NCBI GenBank assembly: GCA_021155985.1
Contig: JAJNBA010000023.1
Coordinates: 1-58,839 of the forward strand
Direction of reading: 5' to 3'
Length of the DNA stretch: 58,839 nt
From: Actinomycetes bacterium
GTDB lineage: Bacteria > Actinomycetota > UBA4738 > HRBIN12
The number at the start of each line of letters is the position of its first letter. Within the stretch, counting starts at the first letter, position 1. The translations under genes and the position numbers were made by a program. This document shows positions 40,386 to 47,960 of the stretch, in pieces. Below the pieces are notes generated by a model. It saw nothing but the letters and a program-made list of their open reading frames with translations. It was not told the DNA's origin and searched no databases.

Positions 40386-41783
40386 TTGTCTTCTTCACGC
40401 ATCAGGCGAGCCGCCGCGCTCGCCGTCACCGGGGCGCTCGCCGTCGCGGCGTTGGCCGGGCTCGGCCCGGTCGCCTCGACGGCGTCCAGCCACCGCGAAG
40501 CGCCGTTGGTCTCCGCCGATCCTCCGATCGACGCGACCGATCTCTATGCGTTCGTTCCGGACGACGCGCCGAACAAGGTCGCGCTCGTCGGCTCGTGGAT
40601 GCCGTTCGAGGAGCCCGCGGGCGGCCCGAACTTCTACCTCTGGGCCGAGCGAACGAACTACGACATCAACATCGACAATGACGGGGACGCGCGTCCCGAC
40701 GTGATCTTCCGTTGGCGGTTCACGACGCATCACCGCAGCCCGGACTCCTTCATCTACAACAACGGGCCGGTGACGTCGCTGAACGACGAGAACCTGCTCA
40801 TCTACCAGACCTACGACCTGACCCGCATCAAGGGAGACAACGCGGTCAAGCTGCTCGACAACGCGCGCGTCGTCCCCTCGCATGTCGGAGACGCGTCGAT
40901 GCCTGGGTACAACGCCGACCTCTTCGACGCGGGCGTGCGGTCTGCCGGGAGCGGCAGGCGGAGCTGGGTCGGTCAATCCGACGACCCGTTCTTCCTCGAC
41001 CTCCGGGTCTTCGACCTCCTCTACGGCGGGGACTTCTCGGAGGCCGGCGACGACACGCTGGACGGCTTCAACGTCAACACGATGGTCCTCGAGGTGCCGA
41101 AGAGCCAGCTCCGTGGGCCGGATGGCGGCGTGATCGGTGTCTGGACCACCGCGTCCCGACCGTCGATCCGCATCCAAGGCGCGGACGGGTCCATCGAGTG
41201 GCAGGGACCGACCGTCCAAGTCTCGCGACTCGGCATGCCGCTCGTGAACGAGGTCGTCGTGCCGATCGGGTTCAAGGACTACTTCAACGGGTCCAACCCG
41301 CGCGGTGACGCCGCCTTCCTGCCGAAGGTGAACGACCCCGAGCTGCCCCACCTGATCTCAGCGGTCTACGGCGCGTTGTTCCCCGAGGTTCCGGACTCCA
41401 ACGGTGACAAGGCAGGGGTCCAGCGGGCCGATCTGGTGCAGGTGTTCCTCACCGGTCTGCCGGGCCTGAACAGGCCGGACGACGTCCGTGCGGCGGAGAT
41501 GCTGCGGCTGAACATGGACGTCGCGCCGTGCATGGTGGACTGCTCGACGCTCGGTGCGATCGACGGCGACATCGCCGGGTTCCCGAACGGCCGTCGTCTG
41601 AGCGACGACATCATCGACATCGCTCTGCGCGTCGTGATGGGGGTCCTGATCCCCGGTCACGACACGGACGCCGACGGCCTGGCCGACGGCGTGGACGAGA
41701 ACGATGCGTCGTTCCTGTCGGAGTTCCCGTACGTCGCGTACCCGCACTCCGGGTCGGACGCCGACCCACACGCGGTGCCCTGA
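40386..41783 (+). CDS. Secreted DUF4331 family protein
   Basis: The 465-residue protein has a signal peptide (AALAVTGALAVAALAGLGPV) and then the diagnostic DUF4331 start, SSHREAPLVSADPPIDATDL with YAFVPDD. Further family motifs are NFYLWAERTNYDINIDNDGD, DVIFRWRFTTHH and FDLLYGGDFSEAGDDTLDGF. A calcium-like D-x-D-x-D loop appears near the end (HDTDADGLADGVDENDAS). The function is unknown; members are exported and often sit beside TPR proteins and ECF sigma genes, as here. Start is TTG at 40386, preceded by CAGGAGGGGAGAGC, an excellent ribosome binding site. Confidence 0.88.
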   Translation: MSSSRIRRAAALAVTGALAVAALAGLGPVASTASSHREAPLVSADPPIDATDLYAFVPDDAPNKVALVGSWMPFEEPAGGPNFYLWAERTNYDINIDNDGDARPDVIFRWRFTTHHRSPDSFIYNNGPVTSLNDENLLIYQTYDLTRIKGDNAVKLLDNARVVPSHVGDASMPGYNADLFDAGVRSAGSGRRSWVGQSDDPFFLDLRVFDLLYGGDFSEAGDDTLDGFNVNTMVLEVPKSQLRGPDGGVIGVWTTASRPSIRIQGADGSIEWQGPTVQVSRLGMPLVNEVVVPIGFKDYFNGSNPRGDAAFLPKVNDPELPHLISAVYGALFPEVPDSNGDKAGVQRADLVQVFLTGLPGLNRPDDVRAAEMLRLNMDVAPCMVDCSTLGAIDGDIAGFPNGRRLSDDIIDIALRVVMGVLIPGHDTDADGLADGVDENDASFLSEFPYVAYPHSGSDADPHAVP

Positions 41784-41800
41784 GGAACGAGGGAGGAAGG

Positions 41801-41826
41801 GGAGTGGCCGCTGCGGCGGCCACTCC
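41801..41826 (+). terminator. Intercistronic 11-bp hairpin (attenuator-like)
   Basis: GGAGTGGCCGC at 41801-41811 and its exact complement at 41816-41826 enclose a TGCG loop. It sits between the DUF4331 stop and the TPR start, with no U-run after it, so it may reduce read-through or stabilise the upstream message rather than fully terminate. Confidence 0.5.
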
Positions 41827-41845
41827 TCCTCCCCGGAGGACCGTC

Positions 41846-43192
41846 ATGAAGGCTCGAGTCGTCTCGATCGCGACCGCCGTGGGACTCGCGGTGGTCGTGT
41901 TCGTCGTCGGGGCACTCGGACACCCGAGCGATCCGAGCACCCGACCTGAGCCGATCACGAGGGGCGCCTCGGCGGATGCGTTCCTCTTCCCGGCGTCCGC
42001 TGCCGGCACGCTCGATGCCGCGATCTCGTCGCTCGAGGGTCGCCTCGAGGCCGTACCGAACGACTGGGAGGCCTCGGCGGCCCTCGGGACCGCCTACGTC
42101 CAGCAGGCTCGGATCACGTCGGATCCGTCGGCGTATCAGCTCGCCCGAACCGCCCTCCGGCGCTCGCTCGCGCTGCAGCCGACGGGCAACGCCGGAGCGC
42201 TCGTGGGGCTCAGCTCCCTGGCGGCCGCGCGGCACGATTTCGCCGACGCCCTCCGGTGGGGGCGCGGCGCCGTCCGAACCGCTCCCTTCGACGCCGATGC
42301 CTACGGGGTGCTCGGGGACGCTCAGCTCGAGCTCGGACGGTACCGTGCGGCGTTCGCGTCGTTCCAGCGGATGGTCGACACCCGACCGGATCTCGCGTCG
42401 TATGCCAGGGTCAGCTACGCGCTCGAGCTCCGAGGCAACGTGGCCGGATCGATCGACGCGATGCGGGCGGCGTTCGACGTGGCCGCGAGCCGGCCGGACG
42501 TCGCCTGGGCGGCGGCGCAGATCGGGAAGCTCCACTTCGGAACCGGCCGGATCGGGGACGCTCGTCAGTGGTTCCGGCGAGCGTGGGCCGCCGACCCCGA
42601 CTCGACGGAGGCGGCGGCGGGCCTGGGGCTCGTCGCGTGGGCCTCCGGCGACCTCCCCGCCGCGATCGCGGCATATGAGCGGCTGGCGGTGCGGTACCCC
42701 TCGCCGGACCACGTGGCCACCCTCGGCGATCTCTATTCGGCGGCGGGTGATAGCGAGGCCGCCGCCGCTCAGTTCGACCTCGTCCGCGCGGAGGCACGCC
42801 TGTTCCGCGCGAACGGCGTGAACACCGACCTCGAGATCGCGCTCTTCGAAGCGGATCACGCCGGTCCCGGCGCGGCGCGGGCGGCGCTCCGCGCCGCCCG
42901 CGCCGAGTGGAGGAAGCGCACGAGCGTCCATGTGGCCGATTCCCTCGCGTGGGCGCTCTACGCGAACGGCCGCTACCGGGAGGCCGCCGCCGCCTCGGAG
43001 CAGGCCCTCCGACTGGGCACACGCAACGCCCTGTTCCTGTTCCACGCGGGGATGATCAGGCTCCGGCTGGGTGACCGGGACGCCGCGCGCGTGTTCCTGG
43101 ACGAGGCGTTCGAGCTGAACCCGTTCTTCTCGGTGCGCTGGTCGCCGGTGCTCGGGGAGATGCGGGAACGCCTCGGCGATCCGTCCGACTAG
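41846..43192 (+). CDS. Exported TPR-repeat protein
   Basis: The 448-residue protein has an N-terminal membrane anchor or signal (VVSIATAVGLAVVVFVVGAL) and a series of tetratricopeptide repeats from about residue 60 to the end; examples are ASAALGTAYVQQARITSDPS, AYGVLGDAQLELGRYRAAFA and ADSLAWALYANGRYREAAAA. TPR solenoids bind other proteins. The start follows CGGAGGACC. It is the second gene after DUF4331 and separated from it by an 11-bp hairpin. Its stop shares CTAG with the anti-sigma gene on the other strand. The partner is plausibly the DUF4331 protein. Confidence 0.85.
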   Translation: MKARVVSIATAVGLAVVVFVVGALGHPSDPSTRPEPITRGASADAFLFPASAAGTLDAAISSLEGRLEAVPNDWEASAALGTAYVQQARITSDPSAYQLARTALRRSLALQPTGNAGALVGLSSLAAARHDFADALRWGRGAVRTAPFDADAYGVLGDAQLELGRYRAAFASFQRMVDTRPDLASYARVSYALELRGNVAGSIDAMRAAFDVAASRPDVAWAAAQIGKLHFGTGRIGDARQWFRRAWAADPDSTEAAAGLGLVAWASGDLPAAIAAYERLAVRYPSPDHVATLGDLYSAAGDSEAAAAQFDLVRAEARLFRANGVNTDLEIALFEADHAGPGAARAALRAARAEWRKRTSVHVADSLAWALYANGRYREAAAASEQALRLGTRNALFLFHAGMIRLRLGDRDAARVFLDEAFELNPFFSVRWSPVLGEMRERLGDPSD

Positions 43193-43962
43193 GCGGCGGC
43201 CGTTTCCTCCCAGACCACGTCCCCGGGCTCGTCCGGCACGGTGCCCTCCCGCTCGAGCGTGACGAACACGAGGTCGAACCGGAGCCGATCGAACGGAACG
43301 CGGACGACCGTCATGCCGGAGTCCGGGAGGAACGATCCCGCGTAGATGGCTTCGATGCCGCTCCGATCGGAGAGCCAGACGCCGTAGACGAACCCCGCCG
43401 GCGCGTCAGGCAGGTCCCTTCCGACCAAGAAGAAGTGGTCGACGTCCGGAGCCGAGATCGCGGAGAGCTCGGTGGGTTCGGACGTGTCCAGTCGCGCCGT
43501 GTCGGCGTCTGGACGCTGCGAGAACGCGAGGGCGTCGCCCAGCAGGTCGTTGCTCGTCTGGAGGGTGCCCGCCCGCAATCCGAGCGAGACGGTGAGACCT
43601 CCCACGACCAGGATCGCGGCGACCCCGGACGCCACCGCCACCCACCTGCCTGGTGCGGGGCGCGCCGTCCGAGGCTCCAGCTCGCGATGGAGGCGGGGGA
43701 GCAGGGTCTCGGGTGGCGCCACCGGGTCGACCCCGAGGGCGAGGTCCGCGACCCTGTCACTGAACGCCATGAGGGTCTCTCGGCACCTGGCGCAGCCCGG
43801 CACGTGCTCGGAGAGCAGACGGTCGGCCTCCGCGGCGTCCTCCCCGGAGAGGCTCCGGAGCGCGTACCCGGCGAGCAGCTCGTCAGCCCGGTCGGCCTCG
43901 TGGGGGTCCGTGCGTGGCCCTCCTGACCGTGGGCTTTCCGGTGGTGTTCCTGTCGGCGTCAC
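43189..43962 (-). CDS. RskA-type anti-sigma factor
   Basis: The protein of about 257 residues has a cytosolic N-terminal zinc-binding anti-sigma domain, LLAGYALRSLSGEDAAEADR with HVPGCARCRETLMAF (H-x3-C-x2-C) near residue 54, one transmembrane helix (WVAVASGVAAILVVGGLTVS) near 108 and an extracytoplasmic RskA-like domain (VYGVWLSDRSGIEAIYAG, MTVVRVPFDRLRFDLVFVTL). It should hold the upstream ECF sigma factor until a signal outside the cell leads to its proteolysis. The start is a GTG at 43962 overlapping the sigma stop as GTGA. Confidence 0.88.
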   Translation of the reverse strand: MTPTGTPPESPRSGGPRTDPHEADRADELLAGYALRSLSGEDAAEADRLLSEHVPGCARCRETLMAFSDRVADLALGVDPVAPPETLLPRLHRELEPRTARPAPGRWVAVASGVAAILVVGGLTVSLGLRAGTLQTSNDLLGDALAFSQRPDADTARLDTSEPTELSAISAPDVDHFFLVGRDLPDAPAGFVYGVWLSDRSGIEAIYAGSFLPDSGMTVVRVPFDRLRFDLVFVTLEREGTVPDEPGDVVWEETAAA

Positions 43963-44537
43963 ACGTCTCCTCGATCGTCGGTCCGGAGCGCCCCACGGAG
44001 CTTGCGGAGCGCCGCGAACGTCCTCGTCTTCACCGTGCCGAGCGGGATCCCGAGCTCCTCGGCGATCCGCACCTGGGTCATCCCTCGGAAATAGGCCATC
44101 TCGAGCACCTGTCGTTGCTCTGCGGAGAGGTCTCGGAGCGCTTCCCGGACGTCGCGACGGCGCTCGGAGAGGTCGTCGTCGTCCACAACACGCTCCGAGG
44201 GGTCTTCGTCCACGACGGGCTCGAGGTTCGCCGCCCGATCCTGGCGCGCCCGGATGCGCTCCTCGCGCCGGATCGTGTCGACCGCCCGATGATGGACGAG
44301 CGAGAGGAAGAAGGTCCGGAAGGCGCCTCTGGCGGCGTCGAAGGCCTCCGGCGCTCGCCAGAGCGCGAGGAAGGCGTCGTGGACCACGTCCTGTGCGAGC
44401 AGACGTTGTCCCGTGAGCCGGAAGGCGATCCCGTACGCCGTGGGGGAGTAGCGGCGGTAGAGCTCGTCGAAGGCTCCTCGATCGCCGGTGGAGAGGCGCC
44501 GGTGCAGCTCCAGATCCTCCCGGTCGCCGTCTCTCAT
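43959..44537 (-). CDS. ECF-type RNA polymerase sigma factor
   Basis: The 192-residue protein has sigma region 2 (ELYRRYSPTAYGIAFRLTGQ, LAQDVVHDAFLALWRAPEAF, FFLSLVHHRAVDTIRREERI) and region 4 (LSAEQRQVLEMAYFRGMTQV with RIAEELGIPLGTVKTRTFAA), joined by an acidic linker rich in Asp and Glu. With its RskA-like partner it fits the SigK/ECF19-type group. Targets probably include itself and the DUF4331-TPR operon that converges on this pair. The gene is divergent from the glutaredoxin-like gene; the 31-bp gap contains a 10-bp perfect palindrome (ATCGGCCGAT, 44561-44570). Confidence 0.93.
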   Translation of the reverse strand: MRDGDREDLELHRRLSTGDRGAFDELYRRYSPTAYGIAFRLTGQRLLAQDVVHDAFLALWRAPEAFDAARGAFRTFFLSLVHHRAVDTIRREERIRARQDRAANLEPVVDEDPSERVVDDDDLSERRRDVREALRDLSAEQRQVLEMAYFRGMTQVRIAEELGIPLGTVKTRTFAALRKLRGALRTDDRGDV

Positions 44538-44568
44538 CGCTCTCGGCGCGGCACGCTACCATCGGCCG

Positions 44569-44871
44569 ATGCCGGGCCCGCGCGGATCGGATCGAGGCCC
44601 GGCTCCCGGCGACGCACATCGGGTGGTCCTCTACACGCGCCCGGGGTGCCATCTCTGTGACGTCGCCCGTGAGACGGTCCTGTCCCTGCGACCGCGGCTG
44701 GGGTTCGTGTTCGACGAGGTCGACATCGAGGCGGACGAGGAGCTCGAGCTCGAGTATGGGATCCGGATCCCCGTCGTCGAGATCGACGGCGAGGAGGCGT
44801 TCGAGGTCACGGTCGATCCGATCCAGCTCGAGGAACAGCTGGCCGAAAGGGATCGACCGAGCCGCTCGTGA
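44569..44871 (+). CDS. Glutaredoxin-like (thioredoxin-fold) protein
   Basis: The 100-residue protein has a glutaredoxin fold with a C-x-x-C active site in VVLYTRPGCHLCDVARETVL near residue 25, DEVDIEADEELELEYGIRIP and the cis-proline in RIPVVEID. It probably reduces disulfides or acts in mycothiol or glutathione-like redox control. TACCAT ends 6 nt before the ATG at 44569, so the transcript is likely leaderless. The Rex-operator-like site and rex follow within 3-40 bp. Confidence 0.85.
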   Translation: MPGPRGSDRGPAPGDAHRVVLYTRPGCHLCDVARETVLSLRPRLGFVFDEVDIEADEELELEYGIRIPVVEIDGEEAFEVTVDPIQLEEQLAERDRPSRS

Positions 44872-44873
44872 AC

Positions 44874-44904
44874 TTGTGAACGCAGGCACATTTTCGGCTA
44901 GGCT
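44874..44904 (+). promoter_or_regulatory. rex promoter with Rex-operator-like site
   Basis: TTGTGAACGCAGGCACAT at 44874-44891 matches the actinobacterial Rex operator (TTGTG, 8 bp, CACAA; left half TTGTGAACGC complete, right half CACA). It overlaps a -35-like TTGTGA (44874-44879), and a TAGGCT -10 lies at 44899-44904 after a 19-bp spacer. The rex ATG begins 7 nt later. Autoregulation of rex is known in Streptomyces, so the site fits biology and position. Confidence 0.65.
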
Positions 44905-44911
44905 CCCTGCC

Positions 44912-45619
44912 ATGAGGCACCGGCCGGGGCCGCACGTGAGGGATCGCTCGATCCCGGAGGCGACGGTCGGGCGGCTCCCGCGCTACCTCCAGGCGCTCGC
45001 CGGGATGGCCGCGGACGGCACCGCGGTGGCGTCCTCCGAGGAGCTCGCGCTGGCCGCCGGTGTCACCTCCGCGAAGGTTCGGAAGGACCTCTCGCACCTC
45101 GGCTCCTACGGCACCCGGGGTGTGGGCTACGACATCGCCTACCTGATCCACCAGATCCGGCGGGAGCTGGGGCTCACGCAGGACTGGGGGATCGCGATCG
45201 CGGGGATCGGGAACCTCGGGCACGCTCTCGCCAACTACAAGGGGTTCGGCGACCGTGGGTTCCGCGTCGCCGCGCTCGTCGACGTCGATCCGGCGAAGGT
45301 CGGCGAACGCGTGGGGGAGCTCGAGGTGGTGCACATCGACACGCTCCCCGAGCTGGTCAAGGAGCTCGGGCTCGCGATCGGCGTGATCGCCACGCCGGCG
45401 ATCGCGGTCCAAGACGTCGCGGACAGGATGGTGGCCGCGGGGATCCGCTCGATCCTCAACTTCGCGCCCGCCCCGCTCGTGGCACCGCCCGGCGTCTCGG
45501 TCCGATCCGTGGACCTGGCGGTGGAGCTCCAGATCCTCGCGTACTACGAACAACGGAAGGCGGTGCTGGCCGACGTCCGGCGGCGGGGCGGGGCGGTCGC
45601 GTTCGCGCCGACGCGCTAG
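44912..45619 (+). CDS. rex: Redox-sensing transcriptional repressor Rex
   Basis: Rex senses the NADH/NAD ratio and represses respiratory and fermentation genes when NADH is low. The 235-residue protein has the N-terminal winged helix (SIPEATVGRLPRYLQALAGM, SSEELALAAGVTSAKVRKDL, SYGTRGVGYDIAYL) and the C-terminal Rossmann domain (IAIAGIGNLGHALANYKGFG, GVIATPAIAVQDVADRMVAA, and the swapped helix AYYEQRKAVLADV). A Rex-like operator lies in its own promoter, and a similar palindrome lies between the two respiratory operons 5 kb away. The 36-aa gene converges 9 bp after its stop. Confidence 0.95.
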   Translation: MRHRPGPHVRDRSIPEATVGRLPRYLQALAGMAADGTAVASSEELALAAGVTSAKVRKDLSHLGSYGTRGVGYDIAYLIHQIRRELGLTQDWGIAIAGIGNLGHALANYKGFGDRGFRVAALVDVDPAKVGERVGELEVVHIDTLPELVKELGLAIGVIATPAIAVQDVADRMVAAGIRSILNFAPAPLVAPPGVSVRSVDLAVELQILAYYEQRKAVLADVRRRGGAVAFAPTR

Positions 45620-45628
45620 CGCCGGAGA

Positions 45629-45739
45629 CTACTTCGCGATCGTGATCCAGAGGACGACGAAGACGGCCAGGATCATCACTCCGAGGAGGATGAACTGGAT
45701 GCTCCCCTGATCCAGAAGGGGTACCTCGGCACCGATCAC
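45629..45739 (-). CDS. 36-aa membrane peptide at the end of the bc-complex operon
   Basis: A 36-residue frame starts at a GTG preceded by GGAGGTGGGAGC, one of the strongest ribosome binding sites in the window. The product (VIGAEVPLLDQGSIQFILLG then VMILAVFVVLWITIAK) is one amphipathic N terminus plus a single transmembrane helix. It is the last gene of the leftward operon encoding the quinol:cytochrome c reductase, 34 bp after the preceding stop. Tiny single-helix subunits are common in bc, b6f and oxidase complexes, so a structural subunit is a reasonable guess. Confidence 0.65.
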   Translation of the reverse strand: MIGAEVPLLDQGSIQFILLGVMILAVFVVLWITIAK

Positions 45740-45773
45740 GCTCCCACCTCCTCCCGCCGTTCGCCCCGTCCCA

Positions 45774-46508
45774 TCACGCCGGTCCGTACCAGGGCGGCGC
45801 CGCGCCACCGGTGAGGAAGTCTTTGCGCTTGCGCTCGGCGATGTCCAGAAGCGGCAGGTGGATCGCGAACAGGATCACGGACCCCGCCAGGAACATGTAG
45901 GAGTACCGCGGAACGCTTCCTTCGTCGAAGTACAGCGACACGGTCCAGAGCGGTCCGCCTTCGAGGAAGTGCGCTCGGGCCACGGCGAGCTGCGTGTCGC
46001 CGGCATTCGCGAAATGGATCGAGTCCACGGCGAAGTCGACGCCGGTCACGGCGGTCGGGTCCACCTCGGGGATCTCGAGCTCTTCGTTCGCGTGCTCCGC
46101 CAGGAAGTCGCTGACGATCCCGCTCACGGACTGGACTTCGGCCGACTTCTCGCCCGGCGCCGGCTGCTCCCACGGTCCCTCGGGATAGGAACGGAACTTC
46201 TCGTAGCGGTCGCTGGTGTCGGCCGTCGAGGCCAGGAGCGGGATCCAGGCGGGCTCCGCGCCCCGCGGCCCCAGGTTCACCGGCGTGTCCTCCCCCTGGG
46301 AGTAGAAGCCGAACGCCCAGAGCGCAGAGAGTACGATCATCCACCCCGAGAACGCGACCATCAGGACCAGGTAGCCCATCCAGCGGCCGAGGACCGCCGT
46401 GAGGAGCAGGTACACGCTCCCGACGAACAAGATGAAGGCCATCAGGACCACCCCGGCGCCCTTCACGAGGACGCCGCAGTCGATGTTGAATCCGAGACAG
46501 GTCTCCAT
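45774..46508 (-). CDS. Membrane protein of the bc-complex operon, unknown function
   Basis: The 244-residue protein has two N-terminal transmembrane helices after a Cys-containing start (ETCLGFNIDCG; GAGVVLMAFILFVGSVYLLL; YLVLMVAFSGWMIVLSALWA), a soluble, probably extracytoplasmic domain of about 120 residues (EEPAWIPLL-like region, YEKFRSYPEGPWEQPAPGEK, ISGIVSDF-type helix), and a C-terminal helix (SYMFLAGSVILFAIHLPLLD). I do not recognise the family. The start overlaps the cytochrome c stop as ATGA, so it is co-translated with it. An accessory or assembly role in the bc complex is inferred from position. Confidence 0.7.
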   Translation of the reverse strand: METCLGFNIDCGVLVKGAGVVLMAFILFVGSVYLLLTAVLGRWMGYLVLMVAFSGWMIVLSALWAFGFYSQGEDTPVNLGPRGAEPAWIPLLASTADTSDRYEKFRSYPEGPWEQPAPGEKSAEVQSVSGIVSDFLAEHANEELEIPEVDPTAVTGVDFAVDSIHFANAGDTQLAVARAHFLEGGPLWTVSLYFDEGSVPRYSYMFLAGSVILFAIHLPLLDIAERKRKDFLTGGAAPPWYGPA

Positions 46509-47218
46509 CACGGATCCCTCGGGTTGGAGCCGGGATTCTCGAGGGCGGCCTCGGAGGCATCCTCGTTCAGGCAGACGTTCTGTTCGAACGGCACGCTCTC
46601 GTCCTCCGACGAGAGCTCCACCAGATACAACACGATGTCGTTGATCTGCTGGTCGTCGAGCGCGCCCTCGAAACGGATGCTCCACGACGGCATCGACGGT
46701 GGCCGGCCCTCCGAGATCACCTGGTAGATGTCATCGGTCGAATAGATCGCCGCATGGCCAGCCGACGGCCCCCCACAGACGTTGGTGAGGTTGGGCGCCG
46801 TGGTGAACCCGTTGCCGAGCGGGATGATGCCTCCGGTCAGCTCCGGTCCGTGACACCGAACGCACCCCACCCCGAGCTGGTTCTCCTCCGAGAACGGCAG
46901 GACCGAGCGCGCGCCGCGGTCGACGGCCAGCTCCTTCAGCTCGTGCTCCTGGTTCAGGTTGGTGGACGGCTCGAAGATCCACGTCACCGGGATCCACACG
47001 ACGAAGAAGGCGAGCATCACGACGCTCCACCCCTGGAGCTTCTGCAGGAGCGGCGTCTCGAGGGCGGCGTCGGAGGGACCGGGGCGGAGTGCCTCGGGGA
47101 TGTCGGGGCCCGTCTCGCGTGTCCGCTGGCGCAGCGCGAGGCCCGCCACCGCGGCGGCCGCGATCAGACCGCCCGCGATCGCGAGGGCGATCCCGGCGGT
47201 CGTCGACAGTGCGAGCAT
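46508..47218 (-). CDS. Membrane-anchored mono-haem cytochrome c
   Basis: The 236-residue protein has an N-terminal helix (GIALAIAGGLIAAAAVAGLA), a second helix (VVMLAFFVVWIPVTWIFEPS) near residue 70, and a periplasm-facing cytochrome c domain with one haem site, GVGCVRCHGPELTGGIIPLG near 118, and a likely axial Met in GRPPSMPSW. It continues with DDQQINDIVLYLVELS, the usual C-terminal helix of class I cytochromes. It should accept electrons from the Rieske protein and pass them to the caa3 oxidase. Mycobacterial QcrC is di-haem; this one carries a single haem. Confidence 0.88.
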   Translation of the reverse strand: MLALSTTAGIALAIAGGLIAAAAVAGLALRQRTRETGPDIPEALRPGPSDAALETPLLQKLQGWSVVMLAFFVVWIPVTWIFEPSTNLNQEHELKELAVDRGARSVLPFSEENQLGVGCVRCHGPELTGGIIPLGNGFTTAPNLTNVCGGPSAGHAAIYSTDDIYQVISEGRPPSMPSWSIRFEGALDDQQINDIVLYLVELSSEDESVPFEQNVCLNEDASEAALENPGSNPRDP

Positions 47219-47232
47219 GCTCCCGTCCGCCC

Positions 47233-47958
47233 CTATCCCGGTGCCACGCAGAAGGCGCCTTGCGGCGGCTGGTCGATCGTGTCGGTTCCGCGCGCGGGCC
47301 CGAGCACGACCTCGGACGTGTCGACCATGACCCGGCCGCCCACGACCTCCATGTGGAAGCGGTCCATGCCACGGGGGGCCGGGCCGAGCTGGTACTCGCC
47401 CGCCTGGTTGTACTTCGATCCGTGGCACGGGCACTCGAACCACTTGGACTGGCCGCAGAAGGGGACGCGGCACCCGAGATGCACGCATCGCTGGTAGAGC
47501 GGCATGATGCCCTCGCCCGAGACGCCCTCGGACGCGTAGTCCACGCCACCCTTCGGCGTGCCGTTGTACGGCACGATGTAGAAACGACCGGTCCCGACGT
47601 AGAACGGCTCGCCGGAGCTCACGGCCGACTTGATCTCTCCGAGGTCGCCGGCGTCGATCAGCGCTCCGAATCCGCCCTTCAGGCTCGGCCACAGGAACGC
47701 GATCGACGCCCCACCGAACTGCGCGCCGAACACGAGGAGCGACGAGATCAACGACCTGCGGAAGAAGTCCCTGCGCGAGACTGCGGCGGCGCGCGACGCC
47801 GGCGGAGGCAAGCCCGCCGCCCGCGCCTGCGACGCGGCAAGGGCTTCCTGCTGGCGTTGGTAGGAACGCAGCGAGACGACGAAGAACGCGATCGCGAAGA
47901 TCAGGATGCCGAGCAGCGCGGCGATCGCGGCGACGAGCCCGGCGGAGGCGGCGAGCAT
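47233..47958 (-). CDS. Rieske iron-sulfur subunit of the bc complex
   Basis: The 241-residue protein has an N-terminal transmembrane helix (AAIAALLGILIFAIAFFVVS), then an RR-type twin-arginine-like segment (SRRDFFRRSLISSLLVFGAQ) before a second hydrophobic stretch, and a C-terminal Rieske domain. The [2Fe-2S] motifs are QRCVHLGCRVPFC (C-x-H-x-x-C) and FECPCHGSKYN (C-P-C-H-G-S) near residues 165-190, including the structural disulfide cysteines that mark bc-complex Rieske proteins. The double anchor is similar to actinobacterial QcrA. It lies between subunit IV and cytochrome c genes. Confidence 0.93.
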   Translation of the reverse strand: MLAASAGLVAAIAALLGILIFAIAFFVVSLRSYQRQQEALAASQARAAGLPPPASRAAAVSRRDFFRRSLISSLLVFGAQFGGASIAFLWPSLKGGFGALIDAGDLGEIKSAVSSGEPFYVGTGRFYIVPYNGTPKGGVDYASEGVSGEGIMPLYQRCVHLGCRVPFCGQSKWFECPCHGSKYNQAGEYQLGPAPRGMDRFHMEVVGGRVMVDTSEVVLGPARGTDTIDQPPQGAFCVAPG

Positions 47959-47960
47959 CC

